A DNA stretch of 64,000 bases from Asparagopsis taxiformis (taxonomy: Eukaryota; Rhodophyta; Florideophyceae; Bonnemaisoniales; Bonnemaisoniaceae), in assembly GCA_030407315.1 (NCBI GenBank), contig JALQPE010002934.1:1-64000 (forward strand). Direction: 5' to 3'. Positions 1 to 9,530 of this stretch are shown here, piece by piece. The notes under the pieces were generated by a model. The model was not told the DNA's origin, made no database searches, and saw only the letters and a list, made by a program, of their open reading frames with translations. A program made the position numbers and the translations under genes. How positions within the stretch are numbered: position 1 is the stretch's first letter; each line of letters starts with the position of its first letter.

Positions 1-461
1 TCCGTACGCGAACTCATCGACTCCTTGCTCATATCAGAGTACACAACAGTTTCCGTAGTATGCACATACTTCGTCGCCAACATTAAATGTCTGTTCAGCG
101 AAGAGCCCTCTTCCTGCATTTGGATGCTTAATCAGCGATGGTCGAACGCTCAATTTTTTCGCAACACATCGTGTGCCCGCATCACGCGAGGGTTTTCAGT
201 TTGCAACCAGCGGCGCAGGGAAGGTGGCCAATAATGTACCGGTTTTTCCATGTGCTCGTGCGACGCAATCGACTCTGGCACAGCTGCCAGAGGTACTGCC
301 GAATATATTTCGGGAACCTCTGGTACAGGGGAAGGCCAGGTGGGGGTTCGATGATCCTGCGTTCCCTCTGCGTACGCATCGTGACAGAGGGGACGCCAAG
401 AACTTCTCAGCACTCTGTTTCGCTTCTGTCGTGACCCTCATGTCAGTGTTGTTTGAAAGAA
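1..461 (-). pseudogene. SET-domain end of the same methyltransferase gene, frameshifted and cut by the window edge
   Basis: Downstream of the methyltransferase, coding similarity moves through three minus-strand frames. One runs about 541-345. A second runs about 345-160 and contains LRRWLQTENPRVMRAHDVLRK. A third runs from about 160 to the window edge and contains HPNAGRGLFAEQTFNVGDEV, a clear start of a SET domain (G-x-G-L-F-A then G-D-E-V...Y-G). The same methyltransferase-then-SET order is found at 24427-27894. The frame changes coincide with short homopolymers (G5 near 343-347, A6/T6 near 156-161). They may therefore be sequencing indels rather than mutations. One further in-frame stop lies after YYGNCCVL. 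The rest of the SET domain lies outside the window. Confidence 0.6.
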
Positions 462-2840
462 TTACACGTGACATGACTGCACACAGCTTTGGAAGCGATC
501 GTGCCACACACAATTTGTCCATGTCACTGCCAACGAAACACGGTGCTCAGGCAAGCTCATAGCTGCTTTTCCCGTTGCGAAAGTGCCAGAGAATGGATCG
601 ACAACAATATCACCAGGCTGTGAATGCTGGCTGATCAACTCCATCATGAGAGCGACGCTCTTCTGCTCTGCACGAACTCTGACCGTAGCACCGGTTGTGC
701 TCCTTGTTCGCCACACCATCTCATTCGAATCGATGGCGGGCATATTGATGGTGACGTTGCACCACGCCGGGTACGTGCCGTCCATGTATCCGTGGTTCCT
801 ATAGGCCACCATCTCGCTTCCAGTCTTGAACGGAACACCTCGCTTCCAGAAGTGGATAGCGACCTCTGCCATGTTCATGCGTTGGTACCTCTTCCGCCCC
901 GGCATTTGATAGAGGTGCCCAGGTAGTCGGACAAACAACAGAGGTACCTCGTCAACGAAGAAAACTGAATTCCGAACGACGTCCTCCTCCTCCTCGTCCT
1001 CCTCCTCCTCCTCATCCGCACTTTCTTCGCCACTGTGCTGCGATGCTTCGGAGTCCGAATTCATGGACGTAACCTCTTCTTCATCCGACCCGTCATCACT
1101 GGCAGCAGCATCGGTTGGGCCTTCTGACTGCGGTCCTTTGTACGTTTCCAAGTAATGGAACCATTCGTAGAACTGCAAAACGGAGCAGAACACGATGCCG
1201 TGGCCACCGGGGCGCAACAGCTCGTCAAACACTTCGATGCTAGCCTGCATATCTTCTGCAGTTAGCCTGTCGTACGAAGAGTTGGAATCGTTCCTCTTAC
1301 GACGAACATTGTAGGGCGGATCTGTCAGAATGAGCTGAACGTTGCCCGTGATGGGCACGTGTTCTCGGCTCTCGTCGGCACTGACCAAATCTTCGAAAGG
1401 GACGTCATACACCCGGCAATACTGACTCATTTTCGAAAGAAAGTCCTTTGCGAGAGCCTGCCCTTCACTTTCCTGCTCTTCTGTCGCATGGGGTGACGGT
1501 GACGGGGGAGACGGCCCTTGGGCAGTAAGACTGGTCCTCCCAGGTCCAAGTTGAAGCCTGGTTGTGTGTCTTGTCGACGGAACCAAACCTCTCCCTCCTG
1601 TGTTGCGACGAGTGGGAGTGTCATCAACCGGCTTGGGGACCTTTTCTGCGTCCGCGGCTTGTGGTGCCGGGCGGAGGACAGCCATAACGTCTTCGTCGAG
1701 GGTGTCAAAGTACGCTGGCAGCTTGTCCGGATTTCCGCTTGACAAGTATATTTCCAGCGCCCCCCAGCGGTCGGACTCCGGCCAGGTGTACAGGTCCGGG
1801 TTGACGATAAGAAACTGCAACCGGTCGAAGAACTTCCTCACAAGGTCCCTAAATACACTGTGCTGCGCACTGGTTCTTGTCTCTACTTTTCCACCATATC
1901 CATCAGGATGAGATAGGGGAGCTTTGTCGTGGTAGAGATCTAGCTTCTGCTCTATCGGTGCGAATAGACCTTCATCGAGCACGTCAAACCAATGCTCACT
2001 GCTGTCGAAAATGATGTACGGCGCCATCAACTCTTCGAAGCTGGAAAACTTTGCGGCGAAGGCCACATCGGTCCAAGCATGGTATAAAACTTGAACCACG
2101 TAACAAGCTCGATTAGTGCTTTTCCGATGGGCTGGGACGCGTGCGGCTTCGTTCCCCTCCTCGGCCGCGTCGCCTATTCGGCGACGCGGCAGGTTCTTGT
2201 TGTGATTTCGGATGATAGACAACGCTTGGAAATACATCAATACCTCGAACGTTTCCGGTGGAGCAAGAACGAAGGCGCTTGGTTCCCCGCGCTGCGGCGC
2301 CTGTAGTGGCGAAGGAAGCATGTTACATCCAATAAGGAAGGTCTGCGGCACGATCCCAGAAAGGATGCAGTGCTCAACCCATTGCCCGATACGCTCATCC
2401 TGTCTTGAAAACTCGGCAATCGGTAATGCCAGACGAACAATCTGCTTGGCTCGCTCAACGTTCATCTCTGCCATGACGATTTCGGCAACATCCGCCTCGA
2501 CTCCAGCATTCTTCGAACGACCGCTGAAGGCCATGCTGAGTCGACCTTGCAGCGCCAGAAATTGTTCTTCTGTGCCCTGCGCAACCCAAGCGCCAAGGTC
2601 CGCGTATGTGAAACCTCCCGGCTTGTCCGTCAAGTCTGCGAAACTTGAGTGGGCGAACAAATCCAGCAAGAGGCGGAGGAAGTCTTTGCCAGCGAGAGTA
2701 GTTTCGCGGGCGGCGCGACCTACGTTTCGACGTGTACCCATGTCACTAGAATCCTCCCAAGGGCTAGCGGGTTCGCGCAGAATTGGCACGGTTGCGTCGT
2801 CAACGATCGGATTGCTGTTGCGCCTGCGCTTATTCGTCAT
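462..2840 (-). CDS. DNA methyltransferase (N4-cytosine/N6-adenine type), body of a methyltransferase-SET protein
   Basis: The 792-codon frame starts at an ATG at 2840. Residues 1-500 are mostly helical with no family I recognise. A DPPY catalytic motif (motif IV) is near residue 506, in the context LILTDPPYNVRRKR. A DPFSGTFATGK motif, the AdoMet-binding motif I, is near residue 752. Motif IV before motif I is the order of the beta class of amino-methyltransferases. A very acidic stretch (runs of E and D at about 960-1010) separates the two motifs. The likely reaction is AdoMet-dependent methylation of an exocyclic amine in DNA. Unlike the relative at 24427-27894, there is no ParB-like domain at the N-terminus. 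The last ~20 residues are frameshifted: another minus-strand frame gives the expected post-motif I sequence CFVGSDMDK from about 541 downward. The family assignment rests on the two motifs. Confidence 0.75.
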   Translation of the reverse strand: MTNKRRRNSNPIVDDATVPILREPASPWEDSSDMGTRRNVGRAARETTLAGKDFLRLLLDLFAHSSFADLTDKPGGFTYADLGAWVAQGTEEQFLALQGRLSMAFSGRSKNAGVEADVAEIVMAEMNVERAKQIVRLALPIAEFSRQDERIGQWVEHCILSGIVPQTFLIGCNMLPSPLQAPQRGEPSAFVLAPPETFEVLMYFQALSIIRNHNKNLPRRRIGDAAEEGNEAARVPAHRKSTNRACYVVQVLYHAWTDVAFAAKFSSFEELMAPYIIFDSSEHWFDVLDEGLFAPIEQKLDLYHDKAPLSHPDGYGGKVETRTSAQHSVFRDLVRKFFDRLQFLIVNPDLYTWPESDRWGALEIYLSSGNPDKLPAYFDTLDEDVMAVLRPAPQAADAEKVPKPVDDTPTRRNTGGRGLVPSTRHTTRLQLGPGRTSLTAQGPSPPSPSPHATEEQESEGQALAKDFLSKMSQYCRVYDVPFEDLVSADESREHVPITGNVQLILTDPPYNVRRKRNDSNSSYDRLTAEDMQASIEVFDELLRPGGHGIVFCSVLQFYEWFHYLETYKGPQSEGPTDAAASDDGSDEEEVTSMNSDSEASQHSGEESADEEEEEDEEEEDVVRNSVFFVDEVPLLFVRLPGHLYQMPGRKRYQRMNMAEVAIHFWKRGVPFKTGSEMVAYRNHGYMDGTYPAWCNVTINMPAIDSNEMVWRTRSTTGATVRVRAEQKSVALMMELISQHSQPGDIVVDPFSGTFATGKAAMSLPEHRVSLAVTWTNCVWHDRFQSCVQSCHV

Positions 2841-3186
2841 AATGGAATGAGTGGAAATTCGGTACAGGATGGCGACCGCTCGGCGAGACAGTCAAATTTG
2901 ACGACGTATCTCGTGACGTTTGCACTCTTTCGTGAGGAACACTGGTTGATATCGAACGGAACAGAGTATACGGGTACACAGCACTGGAAAGGTCTTGAAA
3001 CCCGTAACCGGTGTAGGTAATAAGTTGTGACGGATACGTGGTAGACAAAAATTTTAAAAAGATTGTGATTCCCTGTCTTTGAGGGTTGTACTGCACGGCC
3101 GCCATGGCGGCTGTGACTGCAGTCACATAGGTTGTCACAGGTGCATCACGCTTACCAGGTGAGCGACATCCGGACGGCCACTGGAC
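2841..3186. other. Intergenic, between divergent genes
   Basis: No convincing gene is seen. This stretch holds the 5' side of the minus-strand methyltransferase gene. Its start codon at 2840 is followed upstream by AT-rich sequence. Confidence 0.5.
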
Positions 3187-3372
3187 ATGGGGATGTCCAG
3201 CTCAGATGCATTGCTGGCCAGACCAGAAATTCTACAATTTCGGGCAGCAAAAATATTGCAAAAAACATCGATTTGGGCGGTCGATTGTGCCGTACGGCAC
3301 ACCCCCATCTCAAAAACATGTTCACATGTGCATGTTTTTGAGAATAGCCCAAATTTAATTCAAATCAGGATG
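3187..3372 (+). repeat. Copy a of a ~200-bp palindrome-bearing repeat family
   Basis: This is the first of at least eight copies of a ~200-bp repeat (others at 4391, 4751, 9531, 9917, 10418, 10868 and 32733). The copies share GATGTCCAGCTC at the left, the perfect palindrome GTGCCGTACGGCAC, and a second inverted repeat with arms CTCAAAAACATG and CATGTTTTTGAG. They end in AATTCAAATCAGG. The repeat has no coding content. Its organisation suggests a MITE-like unit or a subterminal repeat of a larger element. Confidence 0.8.
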
Positions 3373-3670
3373 CAGATATTCGTCTTCTAGCATTGTCAGA
3401 ACACATTCGTATAACCACATTTGGAGAACCTGAGCCCAGAGCTATCGGTTTTGGCGGGAGCTAAGCCATATCTCATATAATCAGTAACTACTTCCCGCCA
3501 GCTGAGTGGTGGAACCCTGCTATTTCTACCAACGAGACATACGGGGTGTCAACTCGGCAATCGTATATGATTTGGGTGCTAAATTTATTCAAGAGACGAA
3601 TGGGCTTCGAAAGGAGCCCAACAACGTCTTCTTGTGATCCATGGGTATAGGACTACTCTATTCTTCTCCA

Positions 3671-3912
3671 CGCTTCCACCATAGCCTCCTCCACCACCTC
3701 CGTTAATGGATCGAATATCCGAACCGCACCTCAACATGCTTTTCTTCTCATCCATGGGTACTGACATCTGCGAGATGTGAGTCACATGTTCTCCAGGCTT
3801 GCACCATAGCCTCCTCCACCACCTCCGTTAATGGCAACATGTGAGATGTCAGTACCGGACAAGTTCTCCAGGCTTCCTCCGTAGCCACCTCCTCCACCTC
3901 CGTCTGTGGGAA
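3671..3912 (-). repeat. Triplicated Gly-rich-coding-like segment
   Basis: The segment containing ATAGCCTCCTCCACCACCTC occurs near 3680 and 3805, and a diverged version occurs near 3875. On the minus strand it would read as a glycine-rich run (N-G6-Y-G). The copies share flanking words such as TTCTCCAGGCTT. No intact reading frame links them, so this is a degenerate repeat or a remnant of a Gly-rich exon. Confidence 0.5.
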
Positions 3913-4390
3913 TCAACACAACATCACCACTGCGTCTTACCTCACATCCACATCTCTCCGGGATGAAAACGGACGGACGACATAGGGTTTGTAGACGTTT
4001 AGAATCTTGTTAGAAAAAAGTAAACGAAAGAGAAGTTCTCTTTCATGGAATGATATCTCGTCCCTGTCGCAATATGTTCCATTTTCATTTTCTCGGGTTG
4101 CACACCCATCATGGGTGATCAAGGCCTGGATCGAACCCTCCGAGGGTCTTCGATGGATAGGACAGATAGTGGAAGGCTTTTAAGCCTGTGACCAAGCGGC
4201 TATTGATTGGTTGGAGGAAGGAAATTACAGAGGAAATATAGCTGAGTACGGTGCTCGCGATAGCTGTTAGGTTAAAGTCAAATATGTTTTTCGATTATTT
4301 TTCGTACGGAAATGGCTTCGAAAAGACGATGGAGAGCATCGTCATGAAGGAGAGGATTCTTTCTGCTTGTTAGAATCGGTTAGAGGAGAT
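3913..4390. other. Intergenic, no gene seen
   Basis: The sequence is AT-leaning, with no long reading frame and no recognisable repeat. Confidence 0.4.
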
Positions 4391-4947
4391 AGCTAATGCA
4401 TTACTGGCCAGCCCAGAACTTGTAGAATTTCGGGCAGGAAAAAAATTGCAAAATTTTATCGATTTAGGCGGTCGAAAGTGCCGTACGGCACACCCCCATC
4501 TCAAAACATGTTCACATGTGCATGTTTTGAGAATAGCCCAAATTTTAATTCAAATCAGGTGTCTAATTTGGCCACAACGGCCCCAGGCACCGGCCGCCGC
4601 CCCGAGTGGGGTTGTCACTGGCTTCTGTAGGCACTAACTGTAAGGCTAAATGGCGTCTCACGACGGGTCGATTTCCGGCTCAATACGCCAGGGACAGGTC
4701 TTGGTCCTTGTTCCATCATGGTCCCGCCTCACTCTCTCACGACCAACCTGAAATGGACGTCCGGTGGATGTCCAGCTCGATTGCACTGCTGGCCAGCCCA
4801 GAAATTCTAAAATTTCGGGCACAAAAAAATTGTAAAAAATCATCGATTTGGGCGGGTCGATTGTGCCGTACGGCACACCCCCATCTCAAAAACATGTTCA
4901 CATGTGCATGTTTTTGAGAATAGCCCAAATTTTAACTCAAATCAGGG
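4391..4947 (+). repeat. Copies b and c of the ~200-bp repeat with the linker unit
   Basis: Copy b (4391-4558) is diverged. A ~190-bp linker follows, beginning GTGTCTAATTTGGCCACAAC and containing CACTGGCTTCTGTAGGCACT. Copy c (about 4751-4947) comes next. The same repeat-plus-linker period of ~380 bp recurs at 9531-10944, so the family forms short tandem arrays on both sides of the gene at 5294-9097. Confidence 0.8.
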
Positions 4948-5293
4948 TGTTCCCCGGATAAAGGGGTGCTCGCAGCCGCCCCAAAAGCCGCCTAGCTTGA
5001 CAGCTGTAATTTTAACACATTACACATCAAGGACACTGCCTGCTTCACGCCACCTCGTCAGGTTTCGAGAGCCCGACTCGGGCCCGTTCCGAACGGACAC
5101 TCACATCTCGATTGCCTGTCTTGCATTCCAGCGGTCACGATAGGTGTGTACCTAACAAAATTTCGGTTGTATTGTGTTATTATTTCCAGCGATTGGCGTT
5201 CACGACCATTCTTCAAGCAACGTGAAACCTACCATCCACATCACTCGAATACGTCAACGACAACCATCTCTTTTACTTTCCAACTCAACAATC
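4948..5293 (+). promoter_or_regulatory. Upstream region of the ParB-dioxygenase gene, shared with 32931-33157
   Basis: Directly after repeat copy c the sequence reads AGGGGTGCTCGC and then TGACAGCTGTAATT, ahead of the gene start at 5294. A close counterpart follows repeat copy h at 32931 and precedes the gene starting at 33158. Two otherwise different genes thus share the same upstream module, which suggests a common promoter or a common parent element. No exact promoter motif can be named. Confidence 0.4.
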
Positions 5294-8200
5294 ATGGCGG
5301 ATACGCATTTCAGCAGTTTGTTTTCAACGGTTTGCGGCGATCAAGTGAGCGCGTCAGCGGAGTCGCGCGGACTCAAGCGCGGCGTCGATGTCAATTTGTT
5401 TGCGGACGTGGACGGTGCGGCTGTGCATATTGGGACGGCTTCGGTGAGCACTGCTGGTGGCGATGTTGGCCTTCCGCGCACGCTGCACAACCACAAGCTG
5501 CCGGAAACCGACGAGGCCGACTATATCGTCGTGCGCAACATTGCGACTAAGGACAAGTTCAAGGACCTCCCGTTCCCGTACATGTTTGATGGCGCCGAGG
5601 GACCGCCGGAGACGATGGGTGGAGCATACGCCGCGGCGTTTTACCCTTGGGATACTCGGATGATGCGCCCCGCTGCGGAGGATGGCCCTAGCGACATTCG
5701 TACCCCTGCTGCAGCGTCAAACTTCAACGCAGCGACGAACCAGGCCAGCTCGGGACGGATGCCCAGTACCGGTCCGGCAGGCGAAATCACTGGTTCGGGG
5801 GGTACGAAGCATCCAGCACGCTCCGTCCCGGTTTCGGGAGGCACGAAGCGCCCTGCTCGCTCTGCCAGAGCCTCCAGTGGAGGCACGAAGCACCCTGCTC
5901 GCTCCAACGTCACCGAAGCTACTACGCAGGACGTAACCGAGGTGGACGACGAACCGGAGGTGGCGGAGAGCATTCGTGAGCAGCAGGGGACGCAAATTAC
6001 GGTGCCCAAGTTTGTGACGTCGGATTACGTCGGAGAAGGAGCGACTGTGTTGGTGAGGCAGCTAGTGGAACCGGCCGTGACCCTTCGCGATGTGAAAGAA
6101 GACCACGTGGAGGACCTGCGCAACAATATGTTGGCTGTGGGGTATGTGAGCTCTTCGCGTATCACTGTGACGGTGCTGAGGTCGCAGAACACGCATCTGC
6201 CCGCCGACACGCGTCTGTTCCAGAATGGCAAATTCCATGCCAATGCGAACGTGACCGTGATCGACGGACTGCATCGTCTCAATGCTATGCATAGCATTGC
6301 CGATGACTTCACGCGCCTCACCCGTATGCACAGAACCAAGCTGCCACAGGACGCAAACCGCTTGCGCTGGGTTACTCAGCCTCTGGATGTGTACTACCTT
6401 CGCCGCAAGGACAACAGTGATCTTCAGCCTCATGAGATCATCCACAAGAGTGCAGAGTCGAACCATACGACTGGGACGCAACTGACGGAGCGCTCCCTGG
6501 TTCGAATCTTGTCGTCCATCCAGCAGTTCATCTGTACGATTGCTGTTGCAAATAACGTGGAAAACGCTGGCGACTTGCGTGAGTCTGATGTCATCCGAAC
6601 ATTGTTCGAGGCGCAGTTCATGGGGATGATGAATTCAACGAACACGGCCCGGCGGTGGACGCGTTTGGCTATAGCAACGCTGAAGCATCCTGTTCTCGAC
6701 GAAGTGTTGCGTGAGCTGAACAATTCCGAGCGCCGCAACGAGATTGGGATAACGCACCTGGACCACAAGATAGTGCGCGAGTTGCTGGAAGAAAACTTTG
6801 TCTTCGTCTTGCGTGGTCTTTCGGAGTACTTGAACCCTGCTCATGGTGGACGTCCGGATGGACGCTTTGACGTGAACGACTTCTATACATACGTCCGTCG
6901 CGTGACTGCAATAGCAAATTCTCTGTACGCTGCGTTTGGGCGCCCAAAGAGTATTATGCGCAAGTCATTTCTGAGCACAGAGATGGCAATTGGGTCGGTT
7001 AAGCAGCCGAAGGAGTTGCAATGGCATCTCACCAATGCCATTGCAATGTATAGAGGGGACGACCGGAGCAGTGAGGTTCGAATGCGACGGAGAGCCACGC
7101 GTTTACAGGATTTGGAAACGAACTTGAAAGAGTTTTTCAATCCGACATTGAAGAAGAAGACTAAGGCTCGACGCAAACGCCGCCCTTCTGCTGCCAATGT
7201 GAGACTCACTCACAAGAAGCAGCGGAATGTCGAACATGAGCCTGCTTCGCATGGCATCCGCCGCCGTTCACAGCGACTTCGCTCGACGGGGAGCACACGC
7301 CTCGAGGAAGAAGAGCCGGTTGTGGTACAACAATCCGCCGGGGAAGAAGAACAGGCCGTTGTTGATAAACCCACCGATCAACAACAAGCCACTGCTTCCG
7401 GTGATGAGGTTGACGAAGACTCCGCCCGTTCCCCCGATTCTGCCGTTGAGATTGTCCCCCAAGATAACCAACGTGCTGGTGCGACTCCCTCCAACCAAGA
7501 ATCTGTCCATAACGTTTCGGACGAGGAAGAAAACAACAGTGCAGACGAGGGCCAAGTCGAAAGCAAGGGGGTCCGCGAAGTGACAATTACACTCACTGTT
7601 CCGGAAGGAGTCGAAGTCGATGAAGACGGTTACATCGTTCGTGACTCTCCTTCTGAACACGACCTCCTGTTCGACGACCGGATGCCATCTCTTCCCGACG
7701 ATTTCGAAGTCAAAGACCGAGCTGAAGGGCATCATCTGGCGCAGCGTCCCGCGGACGTCATCGCATCGGTGAGGGTTGGTTGTCTGCCCCCGATTGAGCT
7801 CAGGTTGTTATTGGAGAGTGTGGAAATCGATGAGGAGGGCAGAGAGGTGAGGTATTTGAAGCAAGTGGCGATGGACCCTGTGTTTGAGGGGCTGCATATT
7901 CCGGAACAACATCGGGCTCGTCATCTTGTTTTCGAGATCGACACCATCTATCCGATGTTTTTCGCAGCGTGGAAGATGGCTGCCAAGGCGATGTGTGAGC
8001 CTACATCGACGTTTCTACCCTCGAGGCTGGACTTCGCTCAGGTTGCGCGAATGTCTACAAGCTGGAAGGATTCGTATGAGGCCGGCACTGGTATGGCGTA
8101 CTTCCACAATTGCCGAACGGAAATCAACGAGCGAGGGTATACGGTGATGCACAATTTCGCGGATGTAAGCTACCTCGATGCGTCGGACAAGTTCCCATTT

Positions 8201-9097
8201 GACTTGGGTCTCATGGAAGAAATTCCTATCCAGGAATTGTTTCGGTACTTTTTGGGAACGTGGGAGGGGGAGGAGGTGCACAAGGACCCTGGGAACCGGC
8301 AGCTGTGGAGTCCCATTGTCAATACGGGGGACGATGAAACAGATGAGAAGAACCGGAATGACGGGAGGGCTCGCTTCACGTCTACGCGCCACTGCCTGGT
8401 TGACTATGCCGAGAACGATGAGACGCATATCGACCGGTTCAAGTTTGTGACGCGGCGAGCCCTGCTGGATGTGTGGTTGGGAATCCTTGTCCGGCTGATA
8501 GGGATGGAGGAGTGCGGTTTACCGGGAGAAAAACTTGTCATGCCGGCATCTGGGGGACGGTTTTTGATAACGGGAAAGGGGTGTCCTCGGCAGGTCCCAC
8601 ACAATGATTTCCCTGTTCCTCCTCGCGACCGCAAAGATCAACTTCCGGGTTACTTTGTTATTGCCAACGGAGATGACCCATTCCCTATCTGGGTGTGTCC
8701 AGGGTCCCACAAGTACGTCTTTTCCAAAGCGCTGGAATTAGATATGTACGCCAAGACGATGAAGCTGAACAAGGTAATCGTTCCGCCACGTTCAGTCTTC
8801 ATCGGTCACGGCTATGTACAACATGCCGGGGCAGGGCATGTCGACAGAGTTGTGTCACACACGACAACGAGGTATCACACGTATTTCAGGAATGCGTCGT
8901 ATCCGATTCCCGACAATGTTTCGTTTGGTTTCATCAGGCGGTTGGGATTCGAAGAAGAAGTAATCCCCAATGCTCCGCGCCGGTCTGCCAGGCAAAGTCA
9001 ACCGGACCTGTCAATGTTCGCCACAAGACAGTTGTTCCCATCCCGGTCAAGAAAGATCGTAGGCCGAAGACAGGGCAGCTCGGAATCATGCGGATGA
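5294..9097 (+). CDS. ParB-like domain / 2OG-Fe(II) dioxygenase-like fusion protein
   Basis: The ATG at 5294 (context ATCATGG) is the best start; the open frame extends ~40 codons further upstream without a better one. The protein has ~1267 residues. A ParB-like domain (about 230-400) holds VIDGLHRLNAM with the D-G-x-H-R motif near residue 323. A basic, nuclear-localisation-like stretch (LKKKTKARRKRR) follows near 620, then an acidic and Gln-rich linker. The C-terminal third looks like a PhyH-like 2-oxoglutarate/Fe(II) oxygenase. H1103-N-D1105 gives the HxD pair, a WVCPGSHK motif follows, then H1177 in QHAGAG and R1193 in TTTRYHTY for 2OG binding. Oxidative demethylation or hydroxylation of DNA or chromatin is an inference. 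A different frame continues past the stop to 9249 and ends in an acidic tail (YSEDEDEEEFSDG). A late frameshift near 9045 may therefore have shortened the C-terminus. Confidence 0.75.
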   Translation: MADTHFSSLFSTVCGDQVSASAESRGLKRGVDVNLFADVDGAAVHIGTASVSTAGGDVGLPRTLHNHKLPETDEADYIVVRNIATKDKFKDLPFPYMFDGAEGPPETMGGAYAAAFYPWDTRMMRPAAEDGPSDIRTPAAASNFNAATNQASSGRMPSTGPAGEITGSGGTKHPARSVPVSGGTKRPARSARASSGGTKHPARSNVTEATTQDVTEVDDEPEVAESIREQQGTQITVPKFVTSDYVGEGATVLVRQLVEPAVTLRDVKEDHVEDLRNNMLAVGYVSSSRITVTVLRSQNTHLPADTRLFQNGKFHANANVTVIDGLHRLNAMHSIADDFTRLTRMHRTKLPQDANRLRWVTQPLDVYYLRRKDNSDLQPHEIIHKSAESNHTTGTQLTERSLVRILSSIQQFICTIAVANNVENAGDLRESDVIRTLFEAQFMGMMNSTNTARRWTRLAIATLKHPVLDEVLRELNNSERRNEIGITHLDHKIVRELLEENFVFVLRGLSEYLNPAHGGRPDGRFDVNDFYTYVRRVTAIANSLYAAFGRPKSIMRKSFLSTEMAIGSVKQPKELQWHLTNAIAMYRGDDRSSEVRMRRRATRLQDLETNLKEFFNPTLKKKTKARRKRRPSAANVRLTHKKQRNVEHEPASHGIRRRSQRLRSTGSTRLEEEEPVVVQQSAGEEEQAVVDKPTDQQQATASGDEVDEDSARSPDSAVEIVPQDNQRAGATPSNQESVHNVSDEEENNSADEGQVESKGVREVTITLTVPEGVEVDEDGYIVRDSPSEHDLLFDDRMPSLPDDFEVKDRAEGHHLAQRPADVIASVRVGCLPPIELRLLLESVEIDEEGREVRYLKQVAMDPVFEGLHIPEQHRARHLVFEIDTIYPMFFAAWKMAAKAMCEPTSTFLPSRLDFAQVARMSTSWKDSYEAGTGMAYFHNCRTEINERGYTVMHNFADVSYLDASDKFPFDLGLMEEIPIQELFRYFLGTWEGEEVHKDPGNRQLWSPIVNTGDDETDEKNRNDGRARFTSTRHCLVDYAENDETHIDRFKFVTRRALLDVWLGILVRLIGMEECGLPGEKLVMPASGGRFLITGKGCPRQVPHNDFPVPPRDRKDQLPGYFVIANGDDPFPIWVCPGSHKYVFSKALELDMYAKTMKLNKVIVPPRSVFIGHGYVQHAGAGHVDRVVSHTTTRYHTYFRNASYPIPDNVSFGFIRRLGFEEEVIPNAPRRSARQSQPDLSMFATRQLFPSRSRKIVGRRQGSSESCG

Positions 9098-9530
9098 AGA
9101 CGACAGAAGCTCCCAAGAAGAGAACCCTCACACCGGGTGAAGAATTCATCTTGAGCAGATCAACTCCACAGTTGCCGATAACGCCTATTCTGCCGGGGGA
9201 TCCTGAATATAGTGAGGACGAAGACGAAGAAGAATTTTCCGACGGCTAGATAGCTTAACAACTACTACTTTGGTAAACAATTATCGAGAATATAATCATC
9301 TCCTTTATCACTTCCAATCTATGAACCTAGTATAATGTACTTCCGTTCCATGCTTTCAAACTAGATTGTCCATTCCCTCGTGGGTTGGAGCATGATTTCC
9401 AGGACGATTCCCTCACATCTCTAGACTCGATGGTCTATGCTAGAAATAGCAGAACAATTGGGTATGTACGTGCTTCATCGCCTACTTGCTTCCGGTAATG
9501 TGTGGCCGTGCACGATACACGATCAACCTG

